Below are positions 1 to 5,662 of a stretch of 5,662 nt of DNA, piece by piece. This DNA is from Elusimicrobiota bacterium (GTDB lineage: Bacteria > Elusimicrobiota > Elusimicrobia > 2-01-FULL-59-12 > JACPXA01), in NCBI GenBank assembly GCA_016196785.1, contig JACPXA010000042.1:1-5662 (forward strand), read 5' to 3'. Under the pieces are notes generated by a model. The model was not told the DNA's origin. It worked only from the letters and a program-made list of their open reading frames with translations, and did not search any database. Made by a program: the position numbers and the translations under genes. Each line of letters begins with the position of its first letter. Position 1 is the stretch's first letter.

Positions 1-1
1 G

Positions 2-2503
2 GAGAGGGCCTATGAGGCGTATAAGGCCACAAGGCCAGAACCCGATCCTGACCTCCTGAGTCAGATCCCTGTGGCCAAAGAGGTGGTCTCTGCACTCTCC
101 CTGGCGCGCTTTGAGCAAGCAGGGTATGAGGCCGACGATCTCATCGCGGAACTGAGCCGGCAAGCGGCCGCTCGAGGTCATCAGGTGCTCATCGTCACTA
201 GCGACAAGGATGCGTTGCAGCTCATTAGCGACCAGGTCCGGGTCTTCAATGAACCAAAGGGGATCGTGTATGATCGGGAGGCCGTGCGCAAGCGGTATGG
301 GGTGGAGCCTAAAGAACTCGTGGATATGTTCGCGCTCATGGGAGATGTCTCGGATAATGTCCCCGGCGTCCCGGGGATCGGAGAGAAGACCGCGATCAAG
401 CTGATCCAACAGTATGGCTCGTTGGAAGAGGTCTTGGCCCATACCCAAGAAATTGACGGCAAGGTGGGGGAAGCGCTTCGCACACACGAGCGGGAGGCCC
501 AGCTCAGTCGCCGGCTGATTACCTTAGCGGGGTCCGTCCCGCTCGATCTCTCCTGGGAGCGGTGTCAGGTCCGGGAACCGAATTTCCCCGTCCTCACCTT
601 CCTCCTTCAGCGGCTGGAGTTTTTGAGCCTCTTGGCGGAGCTCTTACCGGTCCAGAAGGATCCCAACATTTCCGTTGGCGGTCGTCCCTTGCGCTACCAC
701 ACCGTAAGTTCATCCCAGGAGCTCGAGGCCTGGACCGAACGATGGGCGCGCGCCGAACGATTGGCGGTAGATACCGAAACCACTTCCCTCGATCCCCACG
801 GGGCGGACCTCGTGGGCATTGCCCTGGCGATGGAGCCCTTTGAAGCGGTATACCTTCCTGTTGGGCATCAAGCGCTTTCTCGTACTACGCAGTTGCCAAA
901 AGCTCAAGTTTGTAATGTGCTTCGTCCGATCTTGGCGAACCCCGCCATTCACAAGTATGGACAGAACATCAAATATGATCTCGCGGTGTTACGCCGGTTT
1001 GGCCTCGAGCTCGAAGGGCTTGCCTTCGATACCATGGTGGCGTCGTATTGCCTGAACCCCTCCCGAGCCACCCACAACCTCAAGGCTCTCGCCCTCGATC
1101 TCCTCGGGGAACGGATGACCACTATTGCAGAGCTTATTGGAAAGGGCAGCAAGCAGCGGACCATGGATCAAGTCCCCATTGAACGGGTGGCCTCCTATGC
1201 GTGCGCGGATGCCGAGATGGTGTTGCGCTTGGCCGATCGCCTGGCACCGCTCTTGAAGGAAAAAGGGTTAGAGCGGCTCTTCTATGATGTGGAGATGCCC
1301 TTGGTCAAGGTCTTAGCCGACATGGAACAGATAGGAATCGCGGTGGATGTGCCGTATCTCAAGGAACTGGGTCAACAGTTTGTTGAAGAGATGGCTGTCT
1401 TGCAACGCGCGATTCACCGGCTGGCTGGACAGGAATTCAATCTCAACTCGCCCAAGCAGTTGGCGTTCATTCTGTTTGAGAAGCTCCGATTGCCCGTCAT
1501 CCGACGGACAAAGACCGGCTATTCGACCGATGAAGAGGTCCTGCAGGCCCTTTCCCCAAGCCACGATCTGCCGGCGCGGCTGATGGACTACCGGGAACTT
1601 CAGAAGTTGAAGTCCACCTACATTGATGCGCTGCTGGAGCAGGTGGATCCAGCCACCGGACGGGTGCATACCAGTTTCAACCAGACGGTTACCGCTACCG
1701 GCCGATTAAGTTCCAGCGATCCCAATCTCCAGAACATTCCGATCCGCTCCGAGCCTGGCCGGAAAACCCGGCGGGCCTTTCTCCCTCGCCGGGGGTACTC
1801 GTTGCTTTCCGCCGATTATTCACAGATCGATCTTCGCGTCCTTGCCCATGTCTCCAAGGACACAGCGCTATGCGCCGCGTTCCAGAGGGGAGAGGATATC
1901 CACACCGCGACCGCCTGTGAGATCTTTGGTGTGGCCCCCCAGGACATCAGCCCGGCGCAACGGCGGATGGCCAAAAGCATTAACTTTGGCTTGGTGTACG
2001 GGGTGTCGGCGTTTGGACTCAGCCAGCAACTGGGTATTCCTAAGGAAGAGTCGGCACGCTATATTGAGTCGTACTTTACCCGCTACGCTGGGGTGAAAGC
2101 CTGGATCGAACGGACTTTGGTCCAAGCCAGACAGCAAGGGTATGTCACGACCCTCCTGGGCCGGGTCCGGTATCTTCCTGAGATCAACTCAACGAACGGG
2201 AGCATGCGGGGGTTCGCCGAGCGCACCGCCATCAATACCCCAATTCAAGGGACCAGCGCGGATCTCATCAAGGTCGCCATGCTCCGGCTCCACGAGGCTG
2301 CTCAGCGCCTAGGCTGGAGCACCCGCATGCTTGTGCAGGTTCACGATGAATTGGTCTTTGAGGTTCCATCGGCCGAGTTGCCAGAGGTCGCCCCTCACAT
2401 TCAGCAGATCATGCAACAGGCGCTCCCCCTTGATATCCCTGTGGTTGTAGACCTTAAAGCGGGGGACAACTGGCGCGACCTTGCGCCATATGCAGGCTCA
2501 TGA
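2..2503 (+). CDS. polA: DNA polymerase I, 5'-truncated by window edge
   Basis: This is the gap-filling repair and Okazaki-fragment polymerase. The frame is open to the first base, and the residues before the GTG at 71 (EAYKATRPEP...) match the Pol I N-terminus, so that GTG is internal. About 70 residues are missing and 833 are visible. Numbering from the codon at base 2, the 5' nuclease domain shows the metal-binding YEADD (D45, D46), SDKD and GDVSDN, then a helix-hairpin-helix (PGIGEKTA). The 3'-5' exonuclease residues are all kept: D257 and E259 in DTETT, D326 in NIKYD, and Y399 and D403 in YACAD, so proofreading is expected. The polymerase domain has motif A DYSQIDLR (D605), motif B RMAKSINFG (R654, K658, F662) and motif C VHDE (H781, D782, E783). 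These sit at a constant offset from E. coli D705, R754/K758/F762 and H881-E883. Position 610, the E. coli E710 sugar gate, is Asp. The stop overlaps the next gene by 4 bp. Confidence 0.98.
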   Translation, partial: ERAYEAYKATRPEPDPDLLSQIPVAKEVVSALSLARFEQAGYEADDLIAELSRQAAARGHQVLIVTSDKDALQLISDQVRVFNEPKGIVYDREAVRKRYGVEPKELVDMFALMGDVSDNVPGVPGIGEKTAIKLIQQYGSLEEVLAHTQEIDGKVGEALRTHEREAQLSRRLITLAGSVPLDLSWERCQVREPNFPVLTFLLQRLEFLSLLAELLPVQKDPNISVGGRPLRYHTVSSSQELEAWTERWARAERLAVDTETTSLDPHGADLVGIALAMEPFEAVYLPVGHQALSRTTQLPKAQVCNVLRPILANPAIHKYGQNIKYDLAVLRRFGLELEGLAFDTMVASYCLNPSRATHNLKALALDLLGERMTTIAELIGKGSKQRTMDQVPIERVASYACADAEMVLRLADRLAPLLKEKGLERLFYDVEMPLVKVLADMEQIGIAVDVPYLKELGQQFVEEMAVLQRAIHRLAGQEFNLNSPKQLAFILFEKLRLPVIRRTKTGYSTDEEVLQALSPSHDLPARLMDYRELQKLKSTYIDALLEQVDPATGRVHTSFNQTVTATGRLSSSDPNLQNIPIRSEPGRKTRRAFLPRRGYSLLSADYSQIDLRVLAHVSKDTALCAAFQRGEDIHTATACEIFGVAPQDISPAQRRMAKSINFGLVYGVSAFGLSQQLGIPKEESARYIESYFTRYAGVKAWIERTLVQARQQGYVTTLLGRVRYLPEINSTNGSMRGFAERTAINTPIQGTSADLIKVAMLRLHEAAQRLGWSTRMLVQVHDELVFEVPSAELPEVAPHIQQIMQQALPLDIPVVVDLKAGDNWRDLAPYAGS

Positions 2504-3315
2504 GTCTCTCTGATCTGCATCGGCCGTTTTGGTTCGGAGCCTGGCGGGGAGCCGTGAAGTGGCTTATTCTAGTGACCAGCGGAATGTTCCTCGCCCAGCA
2601 ATTTAGCGATCCGTGGCTGATGAGATGGTTCGCCCTGACCCCCCGGCTGGTCATTGAGCACGGGTTCCTGTGGCAGTCGGTCAGCTACCTCTTCCTCCAT
2701 GGGGGCCTTTTCCATTGGCTGTTGAACATGTACATCGTATGGGCCTTTGGAACCCCGCTCCTGGAGCGCTGGGGGAATCAAAAATTCCTGAGGTACTACC
2801 TGGTGACTGGGGGAGGAGCCGGAGTGTGTACCGTCCTCTTGGCACCTCACTCGGGCGTCCCAACGATTGGCGCCTCTGGAGCCATCTTTGGACTGCTCGT
2901 TGCGTTTGCCATGGAGTTTCCTCATGCCACGGTGTACCTCTATGGATTGATCCCTTTTTACGCCTGGCAGATGGCGGTGCTCTTTGGCCTGATTGAATTA
3001 CTAGCCAGCCTGGCGGGGACAATGGGGGGGGTCGCCCGGTTCGCCCATCTCGGGGGATTGATTGCGGGGTATCTCTACTTGATCGGAGCACGGGGACTGG
3101 CCCCCTGGGCCCGTTGGGCATTGTCAGTCCTTGACCGAACTCGCGCTGCCCTGCGTCGGCGGCGACCACCCCTCGACTCCGCTCGGGGCAGGCCCTCTCC
3201 CACGCTGGAGCAGGAAGTGGATCGAATCCTCGACAAGATCTTGCACCAGGGGGTCCAGAGCTTGACAGCGAGAGAGCATGAGATGATGCGCCGTTATTCA
3301 CAGTCGAAACAATGA
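2500..3315 (+). CDS. Rhomboid-family intramembrane serine protease
   Basis: A 271-residue predicted inner-membrane protease that would cleave transmembrane helices of substrate proteins; its substrates are unknown. About six hydrophobic segments can be seen, near residues 19-35, 57-83, 97-115, 122-140, 144-170 and 178-197. The Ser-His dyad is S126 in GASGAIFG and H183 in AHLGG. The H72-x3-N76 pair matches GlpG H150/N154, which help form the oxyanion hole. W58-Q59 takes the place of the usual L1-loop WR. After the membrane core come an Arg-rich stretch (219-222), a linker that contains a dispersed-repeat sequence (about 223-232), and a soluble helical tail (237-268, EVDRILDKIL...SLTAREHEMM). 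This tail resembles the short C-terminal domain found on other bacterial rhomboids, as far as I recall. The ATG lies in an ATGA overlap with polA and has no strong Shine-Dalgarno, so translational coupling is likely. Family assignment is firm and biological role unknown. Confidence 0.93.
   Translation: MSLSDLHRPFWFGAWRGAVKWLILVTSGMFLAQQFSDPWLMRWFALTPRLVIEHGFLWQSVSYLFLHGGLFHWLLNMYIVWAFGTPLLERWGNQKFLRYYLVTGGGAGVCTVLLAPHSGVPTIGASGAIFGLLVAFAMEFPHATVYLYGLIPFYAWQMAVLFGLIELLASLAGTMGGVARFAHLGGLIAGYLYLIGARGLAPWARWALSVLDRTRAALRRRRPPLDSARGRPSPTLEQEVDRILDKILHQGVQSLTAREHEMMRRYSQSKQ
3167..3193. repeat. Dispersed-type imperfect palindrome in rhomboid gene
   Basis: The stretch has the form CCCCTCGACTCCGCTCGGGG followed by CAGGC. 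It is an imperfect inverted repeat (CCCCTCGA against TCGGGG). Read on the minus strand it translates to ACPERSRG, a peptide I recognise from many spurious ORFs caused by a repeat family common in environmental bacterial genomes. Here it lies in frame and encodes the PPLDSARGR linker between the membrane core and the C-terminal tail. Only one copy is in this window, so its status as a dispersed repeat rests on recalled knowledge. Confidence 0.6.
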
Positions 3316-3325
3316 CTAGACTCCG

Positions 3326-4276
3326 ATGCCTGAACTTCCAGAGATTGAAACCATTCGCCGAGATTTGATTCAGTTCGTCCTCAGCGCCACCATCCAACGC
3401 GTGGAGGTCCTGGATCCCACGGTGATCTGTGAACTCCCGCCGGCCACTTTCTCCCAATCCGTTCAGGGGACCACGATCACCAACGTTCAACGGTATGGTA
3501 AATATCTCATCTTGACCCTCACCCGACCCTGCGGGTCGGCCTCTCCCCAGGCGGGAGAGGCACGTGAATCCTATCCCCTCTCCCCTCCGGGGGAGAGGGT
3601 CAGGGTGAGGGGGGAGCAGTTCCTAATTGTTCATCTGCGGATGACCGGACAGCTACTGTTAGGGACGCCTTCCGAGCAACCCCCTACCAATCCAACCCCT
3701 CGGCTGATTGTCACCTTCGCAGATGGAAGGAGCTTATATTTCCGAGACCAACGACGGTTTGGGAAGATCTTCCTCGCTCGCGATTGGCACACCGTACCCC
3801 CCCTCGCACGGTTAGGACCCGAACCCTTGCCCATCGGTAGTGATGGGGTCAGGCGAAAACCTGACCTCAAGGATGGGTGTGATCGTGACAAGTTTGCCGA
3901 GCTCTTGCGCCGGCATACCGGAGCCATTAAGCCTCTCCTGATGAACCAAACGATCATCGCGGGGGTGGGCAACATCTATGCCCAGGAGGCGTTGTTTCGG
4001 GCAGGGATCAAACCGATGCGCAAAGCGCATCGGATACGGGCTTATGAGGTAACTCACCTGTGGGCAGCGCTCCAGGCAACCCTTCGGTCAGCTATTCGGC
4101 GCCGAGGGTCTTCTCAGAACACCTATCGGGATCTTTTGGGGCGGCCCGGTCGTGCTCAGCGGTTCCATGCCGTGTATCGCCGGGCGGGCCAACCGTGCCC
4201 CCGATGCGAAACACCACTGGTGGGTCTCAAGGTCAGCGGGCGGTCTTCGGTGTTTTGCCGTTATTGCCAACACTAA
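3326..4276 (+). CDS. mutM: Formamidopyrimidine-DNA glycosylase with inserts
   Basis: A bifunctional glycosylase/AP lyase that removes 8-oxoguanine and formamidopyrimidines during base excision repair. The start is fixed by the N-terminal MPELPEIET: P2 is the catalytic nucleophile after Met removal and E3 the catalytic acid. K59 in YGKYL matches the conserved Lys57. The helix-two-turn-helix shows AGVGNIYAQEALF (N216). The C-terminal zinc finger has C291, C294, C311 and C314, with the conserved Arg at 306. At 316 residues it is about 45 longer than E. coli MutM (269). Two extra blocks account for this: residues about 66-97, encoded by a 96-bp palindromic element, and about 13 residues near 180, encoded around another hairpin. 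Both fall in connecting regions, all recognised catalytic and DNA-binding residues remain, and the frame is kept, so the protein is plausibly active. It lies 10 bp after the rhomboid gene, has only a weak Shine-Dalgarno, and shares one base with coaE. Confidence 0.96.
   Translation: MPELPEIETIRRDLIQFVLSATIQRVEVLDPTVICELPPATFSQSVQGTTITNVQRYGKYLILTLTRPCGSASPQAGEARESYPLSPPGERVRVRGEQFLIVHLRMTGQLLLGTPSEQPPTNPTPRLIVTFADGRSLYFRDQRRFGKIFLARDWHTVPPLARLGPEPLPIGSDGVRRKPDLKDGCDRDKFAELLRRHTGAIKPLLMNQTIIAGVGNIYAQEALFRAGIKPMRKAHRIRAYEVTHLWAALQATLRSAIRRRGSSQNTYRDLLGRPGRAQRFHAVYRRAGQPCPRCETPLVGLKVSGRSSVFCRYCQH
3516..3611. repeat. 96-bp multi-hairpin palindromic element inside mutM
   Basis: Outer 9-bp arms CCCTCACCC (3516-3524) and GGGTGAGGG (3603-3611) enclose three hairpins. 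Hairpin 1 pairs 3523-3529 with 3533-3539, loop TGC; it shares two bases with the outer arm, so 5 bp remain if the outer arm is paired. Hairpin 2 is a 9-bp stem, 3539-3547 with 3553-3561, around a 5-base loop. Hairpin 3 is a perfect 10-bp stem, 3576-3585 with 3590-3599, loop TCCG. The length of 96 bp is exactly 32 codons and the reading frame stays open through it. The CCCTCTCCC/GGGAGAGGG and CCCTCACCC/GGGTGAGGG modules resemble dispersed repeats seen between genes in many environmental genomes (recalled, not searched). No flanking target duplication is evident. Confidence 0.85.
3845..3868. repeat. Second hairpin insertion inside mutM
   Basis: A 9-bp stem with one G-T wobble (3845-3853 with 3860-3868) closes the 6-base loop CGAAAA. 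It lies in the mutM segment between GPEPL and AIKPLL, which is 32 residues here against about 19 in E. coli MutM. The hairpin therefore coincides with the roughly 13-residue length excess. I infer a small in-frame palindromic insertion. Natural loop-length variation is an alternative. Confidence 0.5.
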
Positions 4277-4800
4277 TGCAACGGTTGGTGATCGGGCTTA
4301 CGGGGGGGATTGCCACTGGGAAAAGCACCGTCGTGCAGGTGCTGCGTCAACGAGGAGCCACCATCATTGACGCGGATCGAATCGCCCGGGAGGTGGTTCG
4401 TCCCGGCCATCCGGTGTGGCGAAGGCTTGTTCGCGTGTTTGGTAGACGCTTCCTTTCACCAGGAGGGACACTCAACCGTCAGAGGCTTGGCCAATGGGTA
4501 TTCCAGCACCCCTCCCAGCGTCGGCTTCTGGAGCGGATCACCCACCCACCCATCATCCGGCAAATCCGGTCACGGCTCAAGAACGCACATGGGGTGGTAG
4601 TCTTGGATGCCCCCCTCCTGTTTGAGGCCAGGCTCACTCCCTTGGTAGACAAGGTCGTTGTCGTGTGGACTCCCCAAACGGTCCAACATGCCGATGTCGT
4701 CCTAGACAACTCGGGATCACGGACAGCCCTGTTCCGGCAAGTTCGCCGCTTCTGGAGAGACATAACAACCCATGAGCCTCTCGGCCCAAAAAGCCATTGA
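4276..4800 (+). CDS. coaE: Dephospho-CoA kinase with lid-region deletion
   Basis: CoaE phosphorylates the ribose 3'-hydroxyl of dephospho-CoA with ATP, the final step of coenzyme A synthesis in the cytoplasm. The start ATG overlaps the mutM stop by one base (TAATG), which suggests coupled translation. Family landmarks in the 174 residues are the P-loop GGIATGKST (10-18), DADRIAREVV (32-41), the GTLNRQRLG region (64-72), THPPI (89-93) and DAPLLFE (111-117). At the end, VVVVWTPQTVQ (127-137) runs straight into HADVVLDNSGS (138-148). In E. coli CoaE (206 residues) about 29 residues separate the equivalent blocks, including the RD-containing lid helix and the Q-x-x-R/K segment that reaches over ATP. 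That whole segment is absent, although both flanks are intact and in frame. Identity is firm. Whether the enzyme works is doubtful: it could be an impaired or recently mutated allele, or an assembly error. Confidence 0.9.
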   Translation: MQRLVIGLTGGIATGKSTVVQVLRQRGATIIDADRIAREVVRPGHPVWRRLVRVFGRRFLSPGGTLNRQRLGQWVFQHPSQRRLLERITHPPIIRQIRSRLKNAHGVVVLDAPLLFEARLTPLVDKVVVVWTPQTVQHADVVLDNSGSRTALFRQVRRFWRDITTHEPLGPKSH

Positions 4801-4825
4801 CAGGCGGAAGAAGGTAAGTTATACT
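4797..4825 (+). promoter_or_regulatory. Sigma70-type promoter for rho
   Basis: A perfect -35 box TTGACA (4797-4802) and a -10 box TATACT (4820-4825) are separated by the optimal 17 bp. Transcription would start near 4832. The -35 box overlaps the coaE stop codon (4798-4800), so rho can be transcribed independently of the upstream operon. No intrinsic terminator lies between coaE and this promoter, so read-through from upstream is also possible. Confidence 0.85.
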
Positions 4826-4882
4826 TAGAACACCGACCGGAACTCTAGGAAAAGCACATTCTTCCTGATTGATTTCTTCCAT

Positions 4883-4933
4883 CGTACATCAACTCGCATT
4901 AGCCGAAGGACATGAAGATCCCAACGTACATCA
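4883..4933 (+). repeat. Direct repeat pair CGTACATCA in rho leader
   Basis: Two identical 9-base copies at 4883-4891 and 4925-4933 are spaced 42 bases start to start. Both lie in the unstructured part of the rho leader. They may be a regulatory protein or RNA contact site, or chance. Confidence 0.35.
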
Positions 4934-4948
4934 CATACACCAGAAAAT

Positions 4949-4956
4949 GAGGAGGG
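4949..4956 (+). promoter_or_regulatory. Strong Shine-Dalgarno that sets the rho start
   Basis: GAGGAGGG ends 7 bases before the GTG at 4964, an optimal spacing. The in-frame ATG at 4979 is too far downstream to use this site. This favours GTG 4964 as the rho start. Confidence 0.8.
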
Positions 4957-4963
4957 CCCCACT

Positions 4964-5662
4964 GTGCCAACAACCCAAATGGACGGAAGCGCGCTGTCCA
5001 AACTCACTTTACCGGAACTCACCAAGATCGCCAAGGAGCTGAAGCTGGAGACCACCTCGGGACTCCGGAAGCAGGAGTTGATCGCGAAAATCCTGGAAGC
5101 TCAGGCGAAGGAAAACGGCCTGATCTACGACGAGGGGACACTCGAGATCCTTCCGGACGGTTTCGGTTTTCTCCGTAGTCCCAACTACAATTACCTCCCA
5201 GGGCCTGATGATATCTATATTTCTCCCTCGCAGATTAAGAAGTTTACCCTTCGGAAGGGTGACACGGTGGCGGGGTATGTCCGTCCTCCCAAGGACCAGG
5301 AACGGTTTTTCGCCCTCCTGCAAGTCAAGTCGGTCAATACAGCCGATCCCGAGAGCATCCGGGAACGCTCCCTCTTTGACAACCTAACCCCCCTCTATCC
5401 CAACTCCCGGCTCGTCTTGGAAACCAAGAAGGATGAGCTTTCCATGCGGGTGCTGGACCTGGTCGCACCGATTGGGAAAGGGCAGCGCGGGTTGATCGTG
5501 GCGGCGCCGCGCACGGGGAAGACGGTCATCCTTCAAAAAATTGCCAATTCCATCACGGCCAACCACCCTGAGGTCGTCCTGATGGTACTCCTCATTGATG
5601 AGCGTCCCGAGGAGGTCACCGATATGCAACGGAGCGTCAAGGGTGAGGTGATTTCCTCCACG
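4964..5662 (+). CDS. rho: Transcription termination factor Rho, 3'-truncated
   Basis: Rho is the hexameric RNA-dependent ATPase/helicase that ends transcription at C-rich unstructured RNA. The first 233 residues are visible; the frame is open to the window edge and the rest is missing. Order of domains: a short N-terminal tail; the Rho_N helical region (about residues 10-45, LSKLTLPELTKIAKEL, then GLRKQELIAKIL); the cold-shock-like RNA-binding fold (about 53-125) with the RNP-type DGFGFLR and YLPGPDDIYISPSQI; then the start of the RecA-type ATPase domain with P-loop APRTGKTV (about 183-190) and LMVLLIDERPEEVTDM, close to E. coli Rho. The P-loop reads PRTGKT where E. coli has PKAGKT, a variant I regard as ordinary outside the gammaproteobacteria. 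The start is GTG 4964 because of the well-placed Shine-Dalgarno; ATG 4979 is the alternative. It has its own promoter and a long leader, consistent with autoregulation. Confidence 0.97.
   Translation, partial: MPTTQMDGSALSKLTLPELTKIAKELKLETTSGLRKQELIAKILEAQAKENGLIYDEGTLEILPDGFGFLRSPNYNYLPGPDDIYISPSQIKKFTLRKGDTVAGYVRPPKDQERFFALLQVKSVNTADPESIRERSLFDNLTPLYPNSRLVLETKKDELSMRVLDLVAPIGKGQRGLIVAAPRTGKTVILQKIANSITANHPEVVLMVLLIDERPEEVTDMQRSVKGEVISST

Larger units (their letters stand above)
4832..4963 (+). promoter_or_regulatory. Long rho leader, C-rich and G-poor
   Basis: About 130 nt of untranslated leader lie between the predicted start of transcription and the rho GTG. From 4855 to 4947 I count 27 C and 12 G in 93 bases, with no strong hairpin. 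This is the composition expected of a Rho-binding (rut) region. E. coli rho is known to be autoregulated by Rho-dependent attenuation in its leader, so the same is a reasonable inference here. The nonamer CGTACATCA occurs twice (4883-4891 and 4925-4933). A 12-codon ORF (ATG 4912, TGA 4948-4950) ends at the rho Shine-Dalgarno. Confidence 0.5.

Noticed and set aside
71..73. GTG at 71 as the polA start codon
   Set aside because: The frame is open upstream to base 2 and the upstream residues match the Pol I N-terminal region, so the gene is cut by the window edge.
2681..3490. Minus-strand 269-aa ORF
   Set aside because: It runs antisense to the rhomboid gene and the start of mutM, has no recognisable domain, and contains the ACPERSRG repeat translation typical of spurious ORFs.
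3576..3599. Strong 10-bp GC hairpin as an intrinsic terminator
   Set aside because: It lies inside the mutM coding sequence and is followed by G-rich sequence, not a T tract.
3516..3611. CRISPR repeat or small RNA gene
   Set aside because: There is no regular repeat-spacer periodicity, and the palindromes differ from one another. It is better described as a palindromic repeat element within an ORF.
4060..4275. N-terminal extension of the coaE reading frame back to 4060
   Set aside because: This stretch is the mutM zinc-finger region read in another frame. CoaE begins a few residues before its P-loop, at ATG 4276.
5009..5629. Minus-strand ORFs opposite rho
   Set aside because: The plus strand encodes clearly conserved Rho across the whole region, so the antisense frames are shadows.

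Overview
The window is a dense, all-plus-strand block of housekeeping genes from a moderately GC-rich bacterium. The order is polA (5' end cut by the window), a rhomboid-family membrane protease, mutM/fpg, coaE, then rho (3' end cut by the window). I cannot place the organism firmly. The Rho and Pol I proteins look like those of Nitrospirota/Methylomirabilota-type lineages, but that is an impression from memory and not a search result.

The first four genes look like one operon. polA and the rhomboid gene overlap by 4 bp (ATGA). The rhomboid gene and mutM are 10 bp apart. mutM and coaE share one base (TAATG). A near-consensus sigma70 promoter (TTGACA, 17 bp, TATACT) has its -35 box overlapping the coaE stop codon, so rho is probably a separate unit with a leader of about 130 nt. 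There is no gene-free stretch over 300 bases. The longest gap is the 163 bases between coaE and rho, filled by that promoter and leader.

Functionally, polA and mutM belong to DNA replication and base excision repair: MutM removes oxidised purines and Pol I fills the resulting gap. coaE is the last step of coenzyme A synthesis. rho is transcription termination. The rhomboid protease has no obvious link to these beyond co-transcription.

I do not see a new defence, mobile or biosynthetic system. The unusual signal is structural damage or decoration inside conserved genes. mutM carries a 96-bp multi-hairpin palindromic element in frame, plus a second smaller hairpin insertion, and together these account for its excess length. 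The rhomboid linker contains a short repeat whose reverse strand reads ACPERSRG, a familiar dispersed-repeat signature. coaE lacks about 29 residues of its lid region, in frame. Pol I has Asp in place of Glu at the sugar-gate position of motif A.
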